A stretch of DNA of 10,998 nucleotides, taken from assembly GCA_050873765.1 (NCBI GenBank), contig JBNMJK010000079.1:1-10998 (forward strand), read 5' to 3'. Under the pieces are notes generated by a model. The model searched no databases. It saw only the letters and a list, made by a program, of their open reading frames with translations, and was not told the origin of the DNA. The DNA comes from Sodaliphilus sp050873765 (GTDB lineage: Bacteria; Bacteroidota; Bacteroidia; Bacteroidales; Muribaculaceae). Each line of letters begins with the position of its first letter. Position 1 is the first letter of the stretch. Below, one piece after another: positions 1 through 6,825 of the stretch. Both the position numbers and the translations under genes were made by a program.

Positions 1-46
1 AATTTCTGAGCATAGCACGCGCGCATTAGCGTAAGCGCATCATAAA

Positions 47-94
47 AGAAGGAGTGAGTGTCACGAACCACATGGTTCGGCACTCACTCCTTCT
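47..94 (-). terminator. Hairpin terminator of the PBP gene
   Basis: A perfect 14-bp stem pairs 47-60 (AGAAGGAGTGAGTG) with 81-94, and an inner 5-bp stem pairs 65-69 (GAACC) with 74-78 around an ACAT loop. It lies about 40 bp past the stop codon of the minus-strand penicillin-binding protein gene. Read on the minus strand, the stem ends in only four T residues, so it is a strong hairpin with a weak U-tract. It could also stop transcription arriving from the left on the plus strand. The 46 bases to its left are too short to assign. Confidence 0.75.
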
Positions 95-135
95 ATATAT
101 TATGCAGGCATTGAGCCTGTATAGCTCATACGCGG

Positions 136-2583
136 CTAATTAAACATATCGTTCACAGCCGACTGGTCTTCAGCCGCCACGGCCTCCTGGTGCTGTTTTT
201 CGCCACCTTCGCCATTCCCCGAGCCAGAATGTTCGTGAACCACGCCGCCTTCATTGTCGTAGATTCTTTCACCACACATCTTGAAGTCTGACGGAATAAC
301 GAATTTTGCATTTTCATCGTATGGAAGCGCCTTGCTGTTATACACCTTCCGCAAGAATTTGCCGAATATTGGAAGTGCTGCCGCGGCACCTTGTCCCTCG
401 CCAGTGCTCTGGAAATGGATATAGCGGTCCTCGCCGCCAAACCACACGCCACACACAATTTCAGGCGTAAAGCCCACCCACCATGCATCGGCATTATAGT
501 TGGTGGTGCCGGTTTTTCCACACACATCGCCCTTGAAATTGTACTCGGCCAGACGGCGGCCCGTACCACGGGTCACCACGCCACGGAGCATATCCACCAT
601 GCGGTAGCTCGACTCGATGCTGATGGCCTGGTTCTGCTTGGGGAAGAACTCCGCTATCACATTGCCGCGGTTGTCGCAGATGCGGCTCACCATCAATGGC
701 AGTGAGCGCTGCCCATAGTTGGCGAATGCCGAGTAGGCCGACACCATTTCGAGCAGCGAAATTTCGCACGAGCCAAGTGCCAGCGTGAGCGTGGAGTCGA
801 GTTTCGACGTAATGCCGAAATCGTTATGCAGGGCATCCACAAGTGCAGGAGCGCCCAGTCGGAGCAAGATTTGTGGCGGAATCCAGTTGCTCGACACGGC
901 AAGCGCATCGCGCAATTGCGGATGGGATCCAAGGCCATGGCCACCGCCACGGGGCTGCCAATTGCCGAAGCCGCGGGTAGAGTTATCAAAATCGGTGCTG
1001 CAAGGGGTGAAGCCATTTTGCATAGCCAGCGAGAACACAAACGGCTTGGCAGTAGAGCCAATCTGGCGTGTGCCGGTCGAAACCATATCGTATTTAAAAT
1101 GCTTAAAGTCGGGGCCGCCCACGTAGGCCTTCACCTTGCCGGTGCGGGGATCCATGGCCACCATGCCACAGCGCAGGAAGGTTTTCATATACATAATGGA
1201 GTCGCGGGGCGACATCACACGCACTATCTCGTGGTCGGGTGCGTTGTAGTCAAACACGCGCATCTCCATCTTCTCGTCAAACGCCTTCATAATTTCCTCA
1301 TGGGTCTTCCCTTCCGCCTTCATAGCGCGATAGCGCTCGGTGGAGCGAATGGCCATGTTGATCACCTTCTCCTTGGTGGCCTTCGACATTTCTTCGGGAT
1401 TGCGGGTATAGGGGTCGGTGAATTTGCCGCCGCACTCGTTCTGGAAAAAGCGCTTCTGCGCCTCCTGCATGTGCTCGCTCACGGCCTCCTCAGCCATTTG
1501 CTGCATACGCGAGTCGATGGTGGTGTAGATTTTCAGTCCATCGCTGTAGATATCGTAGTTGCGTCCGTCTTTGCGCCTGTTCTTCTTGCACCAGCCATAC
1601 ACAGGATTGTTGTCCCAGTTGTATTTGTCGGCATAGTAGGCGTTGATGTTGGAATACTTGGTGGAGTCGGGCTCATCAGCCATGAGAATACGCCGCAGCT
1701 CCTCTCTGAAATAGGGCGCAATGCCGTCTTCATGCGATTCAACCTTGTGCTCATTCAATATCAGCGGCGACGCCTTCAGGGCCGCGCACGACTCCGAGGT
1801 GAGCATTCCGGCTTTATACATCTGGTCGAGCACCACATTTCTGCGCTCTTTCACGCGCTCCGGAAAGCGGAAAGGATTGTAGTACGACGGATTCTTGCAC
1901 ATGCCCACAAGTGTGGCCGACTCCTGCACATTCAGGTCCTTTGGCTTTTTGCCAAAGTAAACCCATGCCGCACTGCTGATGCCCACCGCATTGTTCAGGA
2001 AGTCGAACTGGTTGAAGTACATCTTCACAATCTCGTCTTTGGTGTAGTATCGCTCAATCTTTATGGCGATAGCCCACTCAATAGGCTTCTGCAGCGCGCG
2101 CTCAAACAGGTTCGACGACTCTGGCGAATATAGCTGCTTGGCAAGCTGTTGCGTGATGGTGCTGCCGCCACCGGCGCTGTGGTTGCCCATAATAATGCGC
2201 TTCACAAAGGAGCGGAACAGCGCCCTCACGTCGATGCCCGAGTGCTGCTCAAAGCGCACGTCCTCGGTGGCCACCAAGGCATCTTTCAAGTGGGGCGACA
2301 TCTGGTCGAAGTCCACATAGGAGCGGTTGCCCTTACTGCGGTAAAACTTGCCCATCTCCACGCCATCAGAAGTGTAAACGGTGGTGGCATAGCGGTCGCG
2401 CGGGTGCATCAGCTCCTCCACGGGCGGCATATAGCCTATCACGCCGTTATAAATAAGAACTGAAAGAATCAGTAAAAAGGCCATAAAGCATGCCAGCGAC
2501 CACCACATCACCTTAATCATGATAGAGGCGTACCTGCCCGACGGCTTTCCACTTTTCTTCTTAACATTCGTGTCTAATCCCAT
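136..2583 (-). CDS. Class A penicillin-binding protein (PBP1A-type bifunctional glycosyltransferase/transpeptidase)
   Basis: An 815-residue inner-membrane enzyme that polymerises lipid II into glycan strands and cross-links the peptides in the periplasm. What is seen: a short basic cytoplasmic N-terminus; one membrane segment at about residues 25-50; a GT51 glycosyltransferase domain with the ATEDVRFEQHSG motif (catalytic Glu at 107) and GGGSTITQQLAKQLY at 138-152; and a transpeptidase domain with STAK (nucleophile Ser510), SSN at 564-566 and KTGT at 690-693. All catalytic motifs are intact. The linker between the domains contains a charged, probably helical stretch at about 370-450. The C-terminal tail (about 780-815) is rich in Gly, Glu and His and is probably disordered. 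The stop is TAG at 136-138. The length fits the family. It is monocistronic here. It could be named mrcA or ponA, but orthology to one E. coli paralogue cannot be settled from sequence alone. Confidence 0.96.
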   Translation of the reverse strand: MGLDTNVKKKSGKPSGRYASIMIKVMWWSLACFMAFLLILSVLIYNGVIGYMPPVEELMHPRDRYATTVYTSDGVEMGKFYRSKGNRSYVDFDQMSPHLKDALVATEDVRFEQHSGIDVRALFRSFVKRIIMGNHSAGGGSTITQQLAKQLYSPESSNLFERALQKPIEWAIAIKIERYYTKDEIVKMYFNQFDFLNNAVGISSAAWVYFGKKPKDLNVQESATLVGMCKNPSYYNPFRFPERVKERRNVVLDQMYKAGMLTSESCAALKASPLILNEHKVESHEDGIAPYFREELRRILMADEPDSTKYSNINAYYADKYNWDNNPVYGWCKKNRRKDGRNYDIYSDGLKIYTTIDSRMQQMAEEAVSEHMQEAQKRFFQNECGGKFTDPYTRNPEEMSKATKEKVINMAIRSTERYRAMKAEGKTHEEIMKAFDEKMEMRVFDYNAPDHEIVRVMSPRDSIMYMKTFLRCGMVAMDPRTGKVKAYVGGPDFKHFKYDMVSTGTRQIGSTAKPFVFSLAMQNGFTPCSTDFDNSTRGFGNWQPRGGGHGLGSHPQLRDALAVSSNWIPPQILLRLGAPALVDALHNDFGITSKLDSTLTLALGSCEISLLEMVSAYSAFANYGQRSLPLMVSRICDNRGNVIAEFFPKQNQAISIESSYRMVDMLRGVVTRGTGRRLAEYNFKGDVCGKTGTTNYNADAWWVGFTPEIVCGVWFGGEDRYIHFQSTGEGQGAAAALPIFGKFLRKVYNSKALPYDENAKFVIPSDFKMCGERIYDNEGGVVHEHSGSGNGEGGEKQHQEAVAAEDQSAVNDMFN

Positions 2584-2627
2584 ACGGTTATATTTGGAGT
2601 TTCAATTATAATTAATGTAACAAAATG

Positions 2628-2635
2628 CAAATATA
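2628..2635 (-). promoter_or_regulatory. Bacteroidetes -7 element for the PBP gene
   Basis: On the minus strand this octamer reads TATATTTG, matching the TAnnTTTG -7 consensus used by the primary sigma factor of Bacteroidetes. It lies about 45 bp before the ATG at 2583. I see no convincing TTTG -33 element at the right distance, so the promoter call rests on the -7 box and its position. Confidence 0.5.
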
Positions 2636-2957
2636 ACGCTTTTCGGTGTAAACCGCACCATTTCCAACCCCGAAACATTCCACCGCAGAGAATTATTCAC
2701 TCCTTTTCGAGTGGCCGGCCACACTGTAAGTGCGCAGTGTCATGTTGCCAGTTTCCTTATCATATTCATAACCCGTGTTCTGTCAAGAATGGTTTGAACA
2801 TACAAAAATAAGAAAAAACTAACACATTAAAGATATTGATAATCTACTTTTCAAACAAATATAGCGTTCAGCAATTTCTGATAGTTATCTGATAGTTATT
2901 TTTGGTGATTTGAAATTATTTTTGGGGCGCTTGGGGAGAATATTCAGGAATTTTCTT
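2636..2957. other. Non-coding spacer between the divergent PBP and pyrB promoters
   Basis: I find no protein gene or RNA gene in this stretch. It contains short inverted repeats (CACTC 2699-2703 with GAGTG 2709-2713; ACACTG with CAGTGT near 2724-2743) and becomes strongly AT-rich from about 2795. An 11-bp tandem duplication at 2878-2899 is listed separately. The AT-rich part just upstream of the pyrB -7 box may act as an UP-like or curved element; that is inference only. Confidence 0.5.
2878..2899. repeat. Tandem duplication of an 11-mer upstream of pyrB
   Basis: CTGATAGTTAT occurs twice without a gap, at 2878-2888 and 2889-2899. It is followed by two copies of TTATTTTTGG at 2896-2905 and 2916-2925, twenty bases apart. 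The repeats lie 59-80 bp before the pyrB -7 box. They may be a regulator site or simple slippage; nothing in the sequence decides this. Confidence 0.6.
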
Positions 2958-2965
2958 TAACTTTG
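2958..2965 (+). promoter_or_regulatory. -7 element of the pyrB-pyrI promoter
   Basis: TAACTTTG is a full match to the Bacteroidetes TAnnTTTG -7 box. The nearest upstream TTG (2931-2933) is 24 bp away, rather longer than the usual 19-21, so the -33 element is weak. Transcription would be expected to start around 2970-2973, giving a leader of roughly 190 nt before the pyrB ATG at 3165. That leader contains the hairpin at 3101-3130. Confidence 0.65.
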
Positions 2966-2974
2966 TTCTCCGAA

Positions 2975-3247
2975 ATGACACGTAGGGCAATCGATAACCG
3001 TAAGCAGCGCCAGGCACATTTTGTTTGGCAAACGGGGCATCTTCATTTCCCGACCCGTCGGTTTCAAGTTTATCATTTGCAAAATTCTCAGTCAATCGTC
3101 AGCCAGCGAGGCTCGGTTGGCTATTTTTTTAGCATCACCTCTCTACACTCAACACATAACTACTATGGACAAAAAAAGTTTGGTTTCTATTTCCGACCTG
3201 AACAAAGAGGAAATTGTCGGCCTGCTCCACAAGGCTGCCGAATTTGA
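2975..3247 (+). other. Candidate leader ORF across the pyrB attenuator
   Basis: An ATG at 2975, only a few bases past the predicted transcription start, opens a 90-codon frame. It reads through the hairpin and T-run at 3101-3130 and overlaps pyrB by 83 bases out of frame. In enterobacterial pyrBI a translated leader ORF crosses the attenuator, and ribosome-polymerase coupling senses UTP; this ORF sits in a comparable place. It differs in being longer, in overlapping pyrB, and in being nearly leaderless. The predicted peptide has no recognisable family, so it is listed as a possible regulatory ORF and not as a protein gene. Confidence 0.3.
3101..3130 (+). promoter_or_regulatory. Putative transcription attenuator in the pyrB leader
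   Basis: AGCCAGC (3101-3107) pairs with GTTGGCT (3116-3122), extended by GA/TC above a one-base bulge to a tight loop. A and then seven T residues (3124-3130) follow immediately. This is the form of an intrinsic terminator. It lies 35 bp before the pyrB start codon and downstream of the pyrB promoter, so it would act within the operon's own transcript. A weaker hairpin upstream (ACGGG 3032-3036 with CCCGT 3054-3058) could be a pause structure. Control by pyrimidine level is inferred from the gene it precedes. Confidence 0.6.
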
Positions 3248-4076
3248 AAAGAACCCCAACCAGCGAATTCTGGAGGGAAAAGTGGTGGCTACCCTGTTTT
3301 TCGAGCCTTCCACCCGCACCCGCCTGAGTTTTGAAACGGCTGTGAACCGCCTGGGCGGACGTGTGATTGGCTTCAGCGATGCCAAGACGAGCAGCCAGTC
3401 GAAGGGCGAGACGCTGAAAGACACCATTATGATGGTGAGCAACTATGCCGACCTGATAGTGATGCGCCACTACCTTGAAGGGGCTGCCCGATATGCAAGC
3501 GAAATTTCACCCGTGCCCATCGTGAACGCCGGCGATGGCGCCAACCAGCACCCATCGCAGACGATGCTCGACCTTTACAGCATCTACAAGACACAGGGCA
3601 CGCTCAATAATCAGGTGATTACCATGGTGGGCGACCTTAAATACGGCCGCACGGTGCACTCGCTGCTTGAAGCCATGCACTATTGGAATCCACGATTCAA
3701 TTTTGTGGCCTGCGAGGAGCTGAAGATGCCTGAAAAATACAAGCGCTTCTGCGATGAGCACGGCATCAAATACCGCGAGACCACCGAGTTCTCTGAAGAT
3801 GTGATCAACGAGACCGACATTCTCTACATGACCCGTGTGCAGGGTGAACGCTTCTCCGATGTGCTTGAATACGAGCGCACCAAGAGCCTCTACACACTCC
3901 ACAACGCTATGCTCGCCCACAGCAAGCCCAACTTGAAGGTGCTCCACCCGCTTCCACGCATCACCGAAATCAGCCAGGACGTGGACGACAACCCTAAGGC
4001 CTACTTCTTCCAGCAGGCCAAAAACGGACTTTATGCGCGCCAGGCAATCATCTGCCGTGCATTGGGCATAGAATAA
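3165..4076 (+). CDS. pyrB: Aspartate carbamoyltransferase, catalytic chain
   Basis: A 303-residue cytoplasmic enzyme that joins carbamoyl phosphate and L-aspartate to N-carbamoyl-L-aspartate, the committed step of pyrimidine synthesis. Visible active-site elements are the carbamoyl-phosphate loop FEPSTRTR (Ser49-Thr50-Arg51-Thr52-Arg53); Ser76 and Lys80 of the loop donated by the neighbouring chain; MRH (Arg101); NQHPSQ (His129); GRT (Arg162); TRVQ (Arg224, Gln226); and HPLPR at 261-265. All match the E. coli catalytic chain. I chose the ATG at 3165 because MDKKSLVSI is a normal N-terminus. The frame is open for 48 more codons upstream, but these cross the attenuator hairpin and contain no ATG. 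pyrI follows after 65 bp, so the product should assemble into the allosteric holoenzyme (in E. coli, two catalytic trimers with three regulatory dimers). Confidence 0.97.
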   Translation: MDKKSLVSISDLNKEEIVGLLHKAAEFEKNPNQRILEGKVVATLFFEPSTRTRLSFETAVNRLGGRVIGFSDAKTSSQSKGETLKDTIMMVSNYADLIVMRHYLEGAARYASEISPVPIVNAGDGANQHPSQTMLDLYSIYKTQGTLNNQVITMVGDLKYGRTVHSLLEAMHYWNPRFNFVACEELKMPEKYKRFCDEHGIKYRETTEFSEDVINETDILYMTRVQGERFSDVLEYERTKSLYTLHNAMLAHSKPNLKVLHPLPRITEISQDVDDNPKAYFFQQAKNGLYARQAIICRALGIE

Positions 4077-4141
4077 TACCTCACTCTCATTCAGTTTTAA
4101 ATAATCACAACAAAAGAAATATCACATACTATCAAAATACT

Positions 4142-4603
4142 ATGGTTAAAGATAAGAAAGAATTGGCAGTGGCCGCGCTGAAAAACGGCACCGTTATCGA
4201 CCATATACCCAGCGAGGCGCTATTTCAGGTGGTGGACCTTCTGGGACTGCAAAAAGTCACCAGCAATGTGACCATCGGCTTCAACCTCGACAGCTCCGAA
4301 ATGGGCAAAAAGGGCATCATCAAGATTGCCGATGTTGAGTATCCCGAAGAAATGATCAACCGCATCGCACTCATTGCCCCCACGGCGGTGGTGAACATTA
4401 TCAAGGACTACGACGTGGTGGAAAAACGCCCCGTGTCGCTCCCCGACAAGCTCATCGACATTGTGAAGTGCCCCAACCCCAAGTGCATCAGCAACAATGA
4501 GCCTATGCGCACCTGCTTTGAAGTGGTGTCGCGCTCGCCGCTGGCGCTCCGCTGCCACTTCTGCGAATGTGTGGCACCAGCGTCGGAAATCACCCTGAAG
4601 TAA
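4142..4603 (+). CDS. pyrI: Aspartate carbamoyltransferase, regulatory chain
   Basis: A 153-residue regulatory subunit, the same length as E. coli PyrI. It binds nucleotide effectors (CTP/UTP inhibit and ATP activates in E. coli) through its N-terminal domain and contacts PyrB through a C-terminal zinc domain. The zinc ligands are visible as C-x4-C at Cys110 and Cys115 and C-x2-C at Cys138 and Cys141; Cys125 and Cys143 are extra. The N-terminal VAALKNGTVIDHIP stretch is typical of the effector domain. It is the second gene of the pyrBI operon, and a terminator lies 66 bp after the stop. Start at ATG 4142. Confidence 0.97.
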   Translation: MVKDKKELAVAALKNGTVIDHIPSEALFQVVDLLGLQKVTSNVTIGFNLDSSEMGKKGIIKIADVEYPEEMINRIALIAPTAVVNIIKDYDVVEKRPVSLPDKLIDIVKCPNPKCISNNEPMRTCFEVVSRSPLALRCHFCECVAPASEITLK

Positions 4604-4669
4604 CGCGCTCCACCACACAGCATAAGGCACCTCCCTTCGCTGAGCATGCCTTACCGCCAACAAAAGCTC

Positions 4670-4719
4670 AAAAAGCCACTCCCGTGAATGTGTGACCACA
4701 CATCGGGAGTGGCTTTTTT
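4670..4719 (+). terminator. Intrinsic terminator of pyrB-pyrI
   Basis: GCCACTCCCG (4675-4684) pairs with CGGGAGTGGC (4704-4713). The stem is extended by AAAAA (4670-4674) against the T-run 4714-4719, and an inner stem ATGTGTG (4688-4694) pairs with CACACAT (4697-4703). The six-T tail makes it a textbook rho-independent terminator for the operon on its left. The A-run on the other side means it could also function in reverse. Confidence 0.9.
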
Positions 4720-4747
4720 GCAAAACCAAAAACATTTGCTATCTTTG
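4717..4747 (+). promoter_or_regulatory. Promoter of the flavin reductase-glyA operon
   Basis: TTTG (4717-4720), a 19-bp spacer and TATCTTTG (4740-4747) fit the Bacteroidetes -33/-7 consensus TTTG-N19-21-TAnnTTTG. Transcription should begin near 4753, about 20 bases before the ATG at 4775. The -33 box is formed by the last Ts of the preceding pyrBI terminator, so the two signals overlap. Confidence 0.8.
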
Positions 4748-4774
4748 TAGATACAACTAATCGTAGCAGCACAA

Positions 4775-5386
4775 ATGAAACAGAACTGGCGACCTGGCAC
4801 TATGGTGTATCCGCTTCCTGCGGTGCTGGTGACGTGCGGCAGCACGCCCGATGAATACAATGTGTTCACCGCCGCCTGGACGGGCACCATCTGCTCCGAC
4901 CCTGCCATGTGCTATGTGTCGATAAGGCCTGAGCGATTCAGCCACGACATTGTGGCGCGCAACATGGAATTCACCATCAATCTCACCACCTCGCAACTGG
5001 CTCGTGCCACCGACTGGTGCGGCGTGCGCTCCGGCCGCCACTACAACAAGTTTAAGGAAATGAACCTCACGCCCATAAAAGGCGTGAAGGTGGCTGCGCC
5101 CTACATCGACGAGGCGCCGATGAGCATTGAGTGCCGCGTGCGCGATATTGTGAAGCTCGGCACGCACGACATGTTTATAGCCGAAGTGGTGAACGTGATT
5201 GCCGACGACCGGTATATCGACCCCGAAACTGGCGCGTTCAGCCTGGAGAAAGCGGGCATCATGGCCTACTGCCATGGCCAATACTACGCTTTGGGCGAGC
5301 GGTTGGGCAAATTTGGCTGGAGTGTGCAGAAAAAGAAGAAGAAGAAGAAGGTTAATCAAAACACTACACAACCCAATAAATCATAA
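4775..5386 (+). CDS. Flavin reductase-like FMN-binding split-barrel protein
   Basis: A 203-residue protein that I place in the flavin reductase-like domain family (FMN-binding split barrel). The signs are the N-terminal stretch MVYPLPAVLVTCG, then NVFTAAWTGTICSDPAMCYVS and SIRPERFSHDIV (about residues 28-60), the INLTT segment, and a C-terminal HGQYYALGERLGKFGW. Members bind FMN or FAD and often reduce flavin with NAD(P)H, but the physiological substrate of this subgroup is not evident. It ends in a tail beginning QKKKKKKKV (seven lysines coded by AAA and six AAG codons), beyond the folded domain. glyA begins 10 bp after the stop, so the two are almost certainly co-transcribed from the promoter at 4717-4747. 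No signal peptide, so cytoplasmic. Confidence 0.85.
   Translation: MKQNWRPGTMVYPLPAVLVTCGSTPDEYNVFTAAWTGTICSDPAMCYVSIRPERFSHDIVARNMEFTINLTTSQLARATDWCGVRSGRHYNKFKEMNLTPIKGVKVAAPYIDEAPMSIECRVRDIVKLGTHDMFIAEVVNVIADDRYIDPETGAFSLEKAGIMAYCHGQYYALGERLGKFGWSVQKKKKKKKVNQNTTQPNKS
5333..5350 (+). repeat. AAG triplet repeat in the flavin reductase-like gene
   Basis: Six consecutive AAG codons (preceded by AAA) encode the lysine run in the C-terminal tail. Copy-number changes by slippage would lengthen or shorten the tail without shifting the frame. Confidence 0.7.
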
Positions 5387-5396
5387 AATTATCCCT

Positions 5397-6677
5397 ATGT
5401 ACCAAGACAACGAAATCTTCAACATCATCAAGAAGGAAGATCAGCGCCAGCGCAAAGGCATGGAGCTGATAGCAAGCGAGAATTTTGTAAGCCCTCAAGT
5501 GATGCAGGCCATGGGCAGTTGCCTCACCAACAAGTACGCCGAAGGTTATCCCGGACATCGCTATTACGGTGGCTGCCAATACGTTGACGAAAGCGAAACC
5601 ATTGCCATCGAGCGCATCAAAAAACTTTTTGGCGCAGAATATGCCAATGTGCAGCCCCACTCTGGAGCGCAGGCCAATATGGCTGTGTTTCTCGCCTGCC
5701 TCAAGCCTGGCGACAAGTTTATGGGGCTCAACCTGGCCATGGGCGGCCACCTCTCACACGGCAGCCCGGTGAACTTTTCCGGCATGATGTTTCACGACTG
5801 TGAATACGATGTGAAGGAATCCGACGGCCTCGTGGACTACGACATGATGGAGGAGGTGGCTCTGCGCGAGCAGCCTAAGCTCATCATAGGCGGTGCAAGC
5901 GCCTACAGCCGCGACTGGGACTATGCACGCATGCGCGCCATCGCCGACAAGGTGGGTGCACTGCTGATGATCGATATGGCCCACCCTGCCGGCCTCATTG
6001 CAGCCGGCCTGCTCAAAAATCCGCTGCAATACGCCCACATCGTCACTTCCACCACCCACAAGACGCTACGTGGCCCTCGTGGCGGCATCATCTTGCTTGG
6101 CAAGGATTTCGACAACCCTTGGGGCAAGACCACCAAGAAGGGCGTGGTGCGCAAAATGTCGTCGCTGCTCGATTCTGCCGTGTTCCCTGGTGTGCAGGGC
6201 GGCCCATTAGAGCACGTGATTGCAGCCAAAGCCGTGGCATTTGGCGAAGCGCTGCAGCCTGAATTCAAAACCTACGCCATGCAGGTGAAGAAGAACGCCG
6301 CCGTGATGGCACAGGCCTTTGTGGACAAGGGCTACAAAATTTGCTCTGGTGGCACTGAAAACCACTGTATGCTCATCGACCTCCGCACCAAATTCCCCGA
6401 GCTCACCGGTAAGGTGGCAGAAAACGCGCTCGTGGCTGCCGACATCACCGTGAACAAGAATATGGTGCCCTACGACTCTCGCAGCGCATTCCAAACTTCC
6501 GGTCTGCGCATTGGCACTCCTGCCATGACCACCCGGGGCGCCAAGGAGGATTTGATGCCCGAAATCGTTGAACTCATCGACACCGTGCTCTGCAACCCTG
6601 AAAGTGAGGCCAACATCACCGCCGTGCGCGAGAAGGTGAACGCCATCATGAAGGACTACCCTATCTTCGCATGGTAA
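5397..6677 (+). CDS. glyA: Serine hydroxymethyltransferase
   Basis: A 426-residue PLP enzyme that interconverts serine plus tetrahydrofolate with glycine plus 5,10-methylene-tetrahydrofolate, the main source of one-carbon units. Seen: MELIASENFVS and NKYAEGYPGHRYYGGC near the N-terminus (about residues 22-60), MIDMAHPAG with Asp193 and His196 at the cofactor, the PLP lysine in TTHKTLRGPRGG (Lys222), and SGLRIGTPAMTTRG carrying the carboxylate-binding arginine. I chose the ATG at 5397 because MYQDNEIFNII is a normal N-terminus; the longer open frame upstream overlaps the preceding gene in another frame. It is second in the operon with the flavin-reductase-like gene. Length and motifs are normal for the family. 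Confidence 0.97.
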   Translation: MYQDNEIFNIIKKEDQRQRKGMELIASENFVSPQVMQAMGSCLTNKYAEGYPGHRYYGGCQYVDESETIAIERIKKLFGAEYANVQPHSGAQANMAVFLACLKPGDKFMGLNLAMGGHLSHGSPVNFSGMMFHDCEYDVKESDGLVDYDMMEEVALREQPKLIIGGASAYSRDWDYARMRAIADKVGALLMIDMAHPAGLIAAGLLKNPLQYAHIVTSTTHKTLRGPRGGIILLGKDFDNPWGKTTKKGVVRKMSSLLDSAVFPGVQGGPLEHVIAAKAVAFGEALQPEFKTYAMQVKKNAAVMAQAFVDKGYKICSGGTENHCMLIDLRTKFPELTGKVAENALVAADITVNKNMVPYDSRSAFQTSGLRIGTPAMTTRGAKEDLMPEIVELIDTVLCNPESEANITAVREKVNAIMKDYPIFAW

Positions 6678-6730
6678 TCCCCCCTTGAGCCGCTGCCCAC
6701 AGTAGCGCTCTATACTCAACGATATAGCAT

Positions 6731-6768
6731 AATCGGCAGGACACTCTCACATGTGTGCCCTGCCGATT
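6731..6768. terminator. Hairpin between convergent glyA and dipeptidase genes
   Basis: AATCGGCAGG (6731-6740) pairs perfectly with CCTGCCGATT (6759-6768), with a short inner CAC/GTG extension. It sits between two converging genes, 54 bp after the glyA stop and 57 bp past the dipeptidase stop, so it may serve both strands. There is no clear T-run on either side, so termination strength is uncertain. Confidence 0.6.
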
Positions 6769-6825
6769 GATATTATATATAGCGATAACAGCGCCGTTTA
6801 ATCAAACGCACTCCATGGCAAAGGA

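Noticed and set aside
1..46. A possible gene end at the left edge.
   Set aside because: Only 46 bases precede the hairpin, with nothing to assign.
826..2133. A long plus-strand open frame (435 codons) antisense to the PBP gene.
   Set aside because: It lies wholly within the minus-strand PBP gene, whose motifs are all intact; the translation is rich in His, Leu and Arg with no recognisable domain, as expected of a shadow of GC-rich coding DNA.
3021..3164. In-frame upstream extension of pyrB from a TTG at 3021.
   Set aside because: The extra 48 codons cross the terminator-like hairpin and have no counterpart in known PyrB N-termini; the ATG at 3165 gives a normal 303-residue enzyme.
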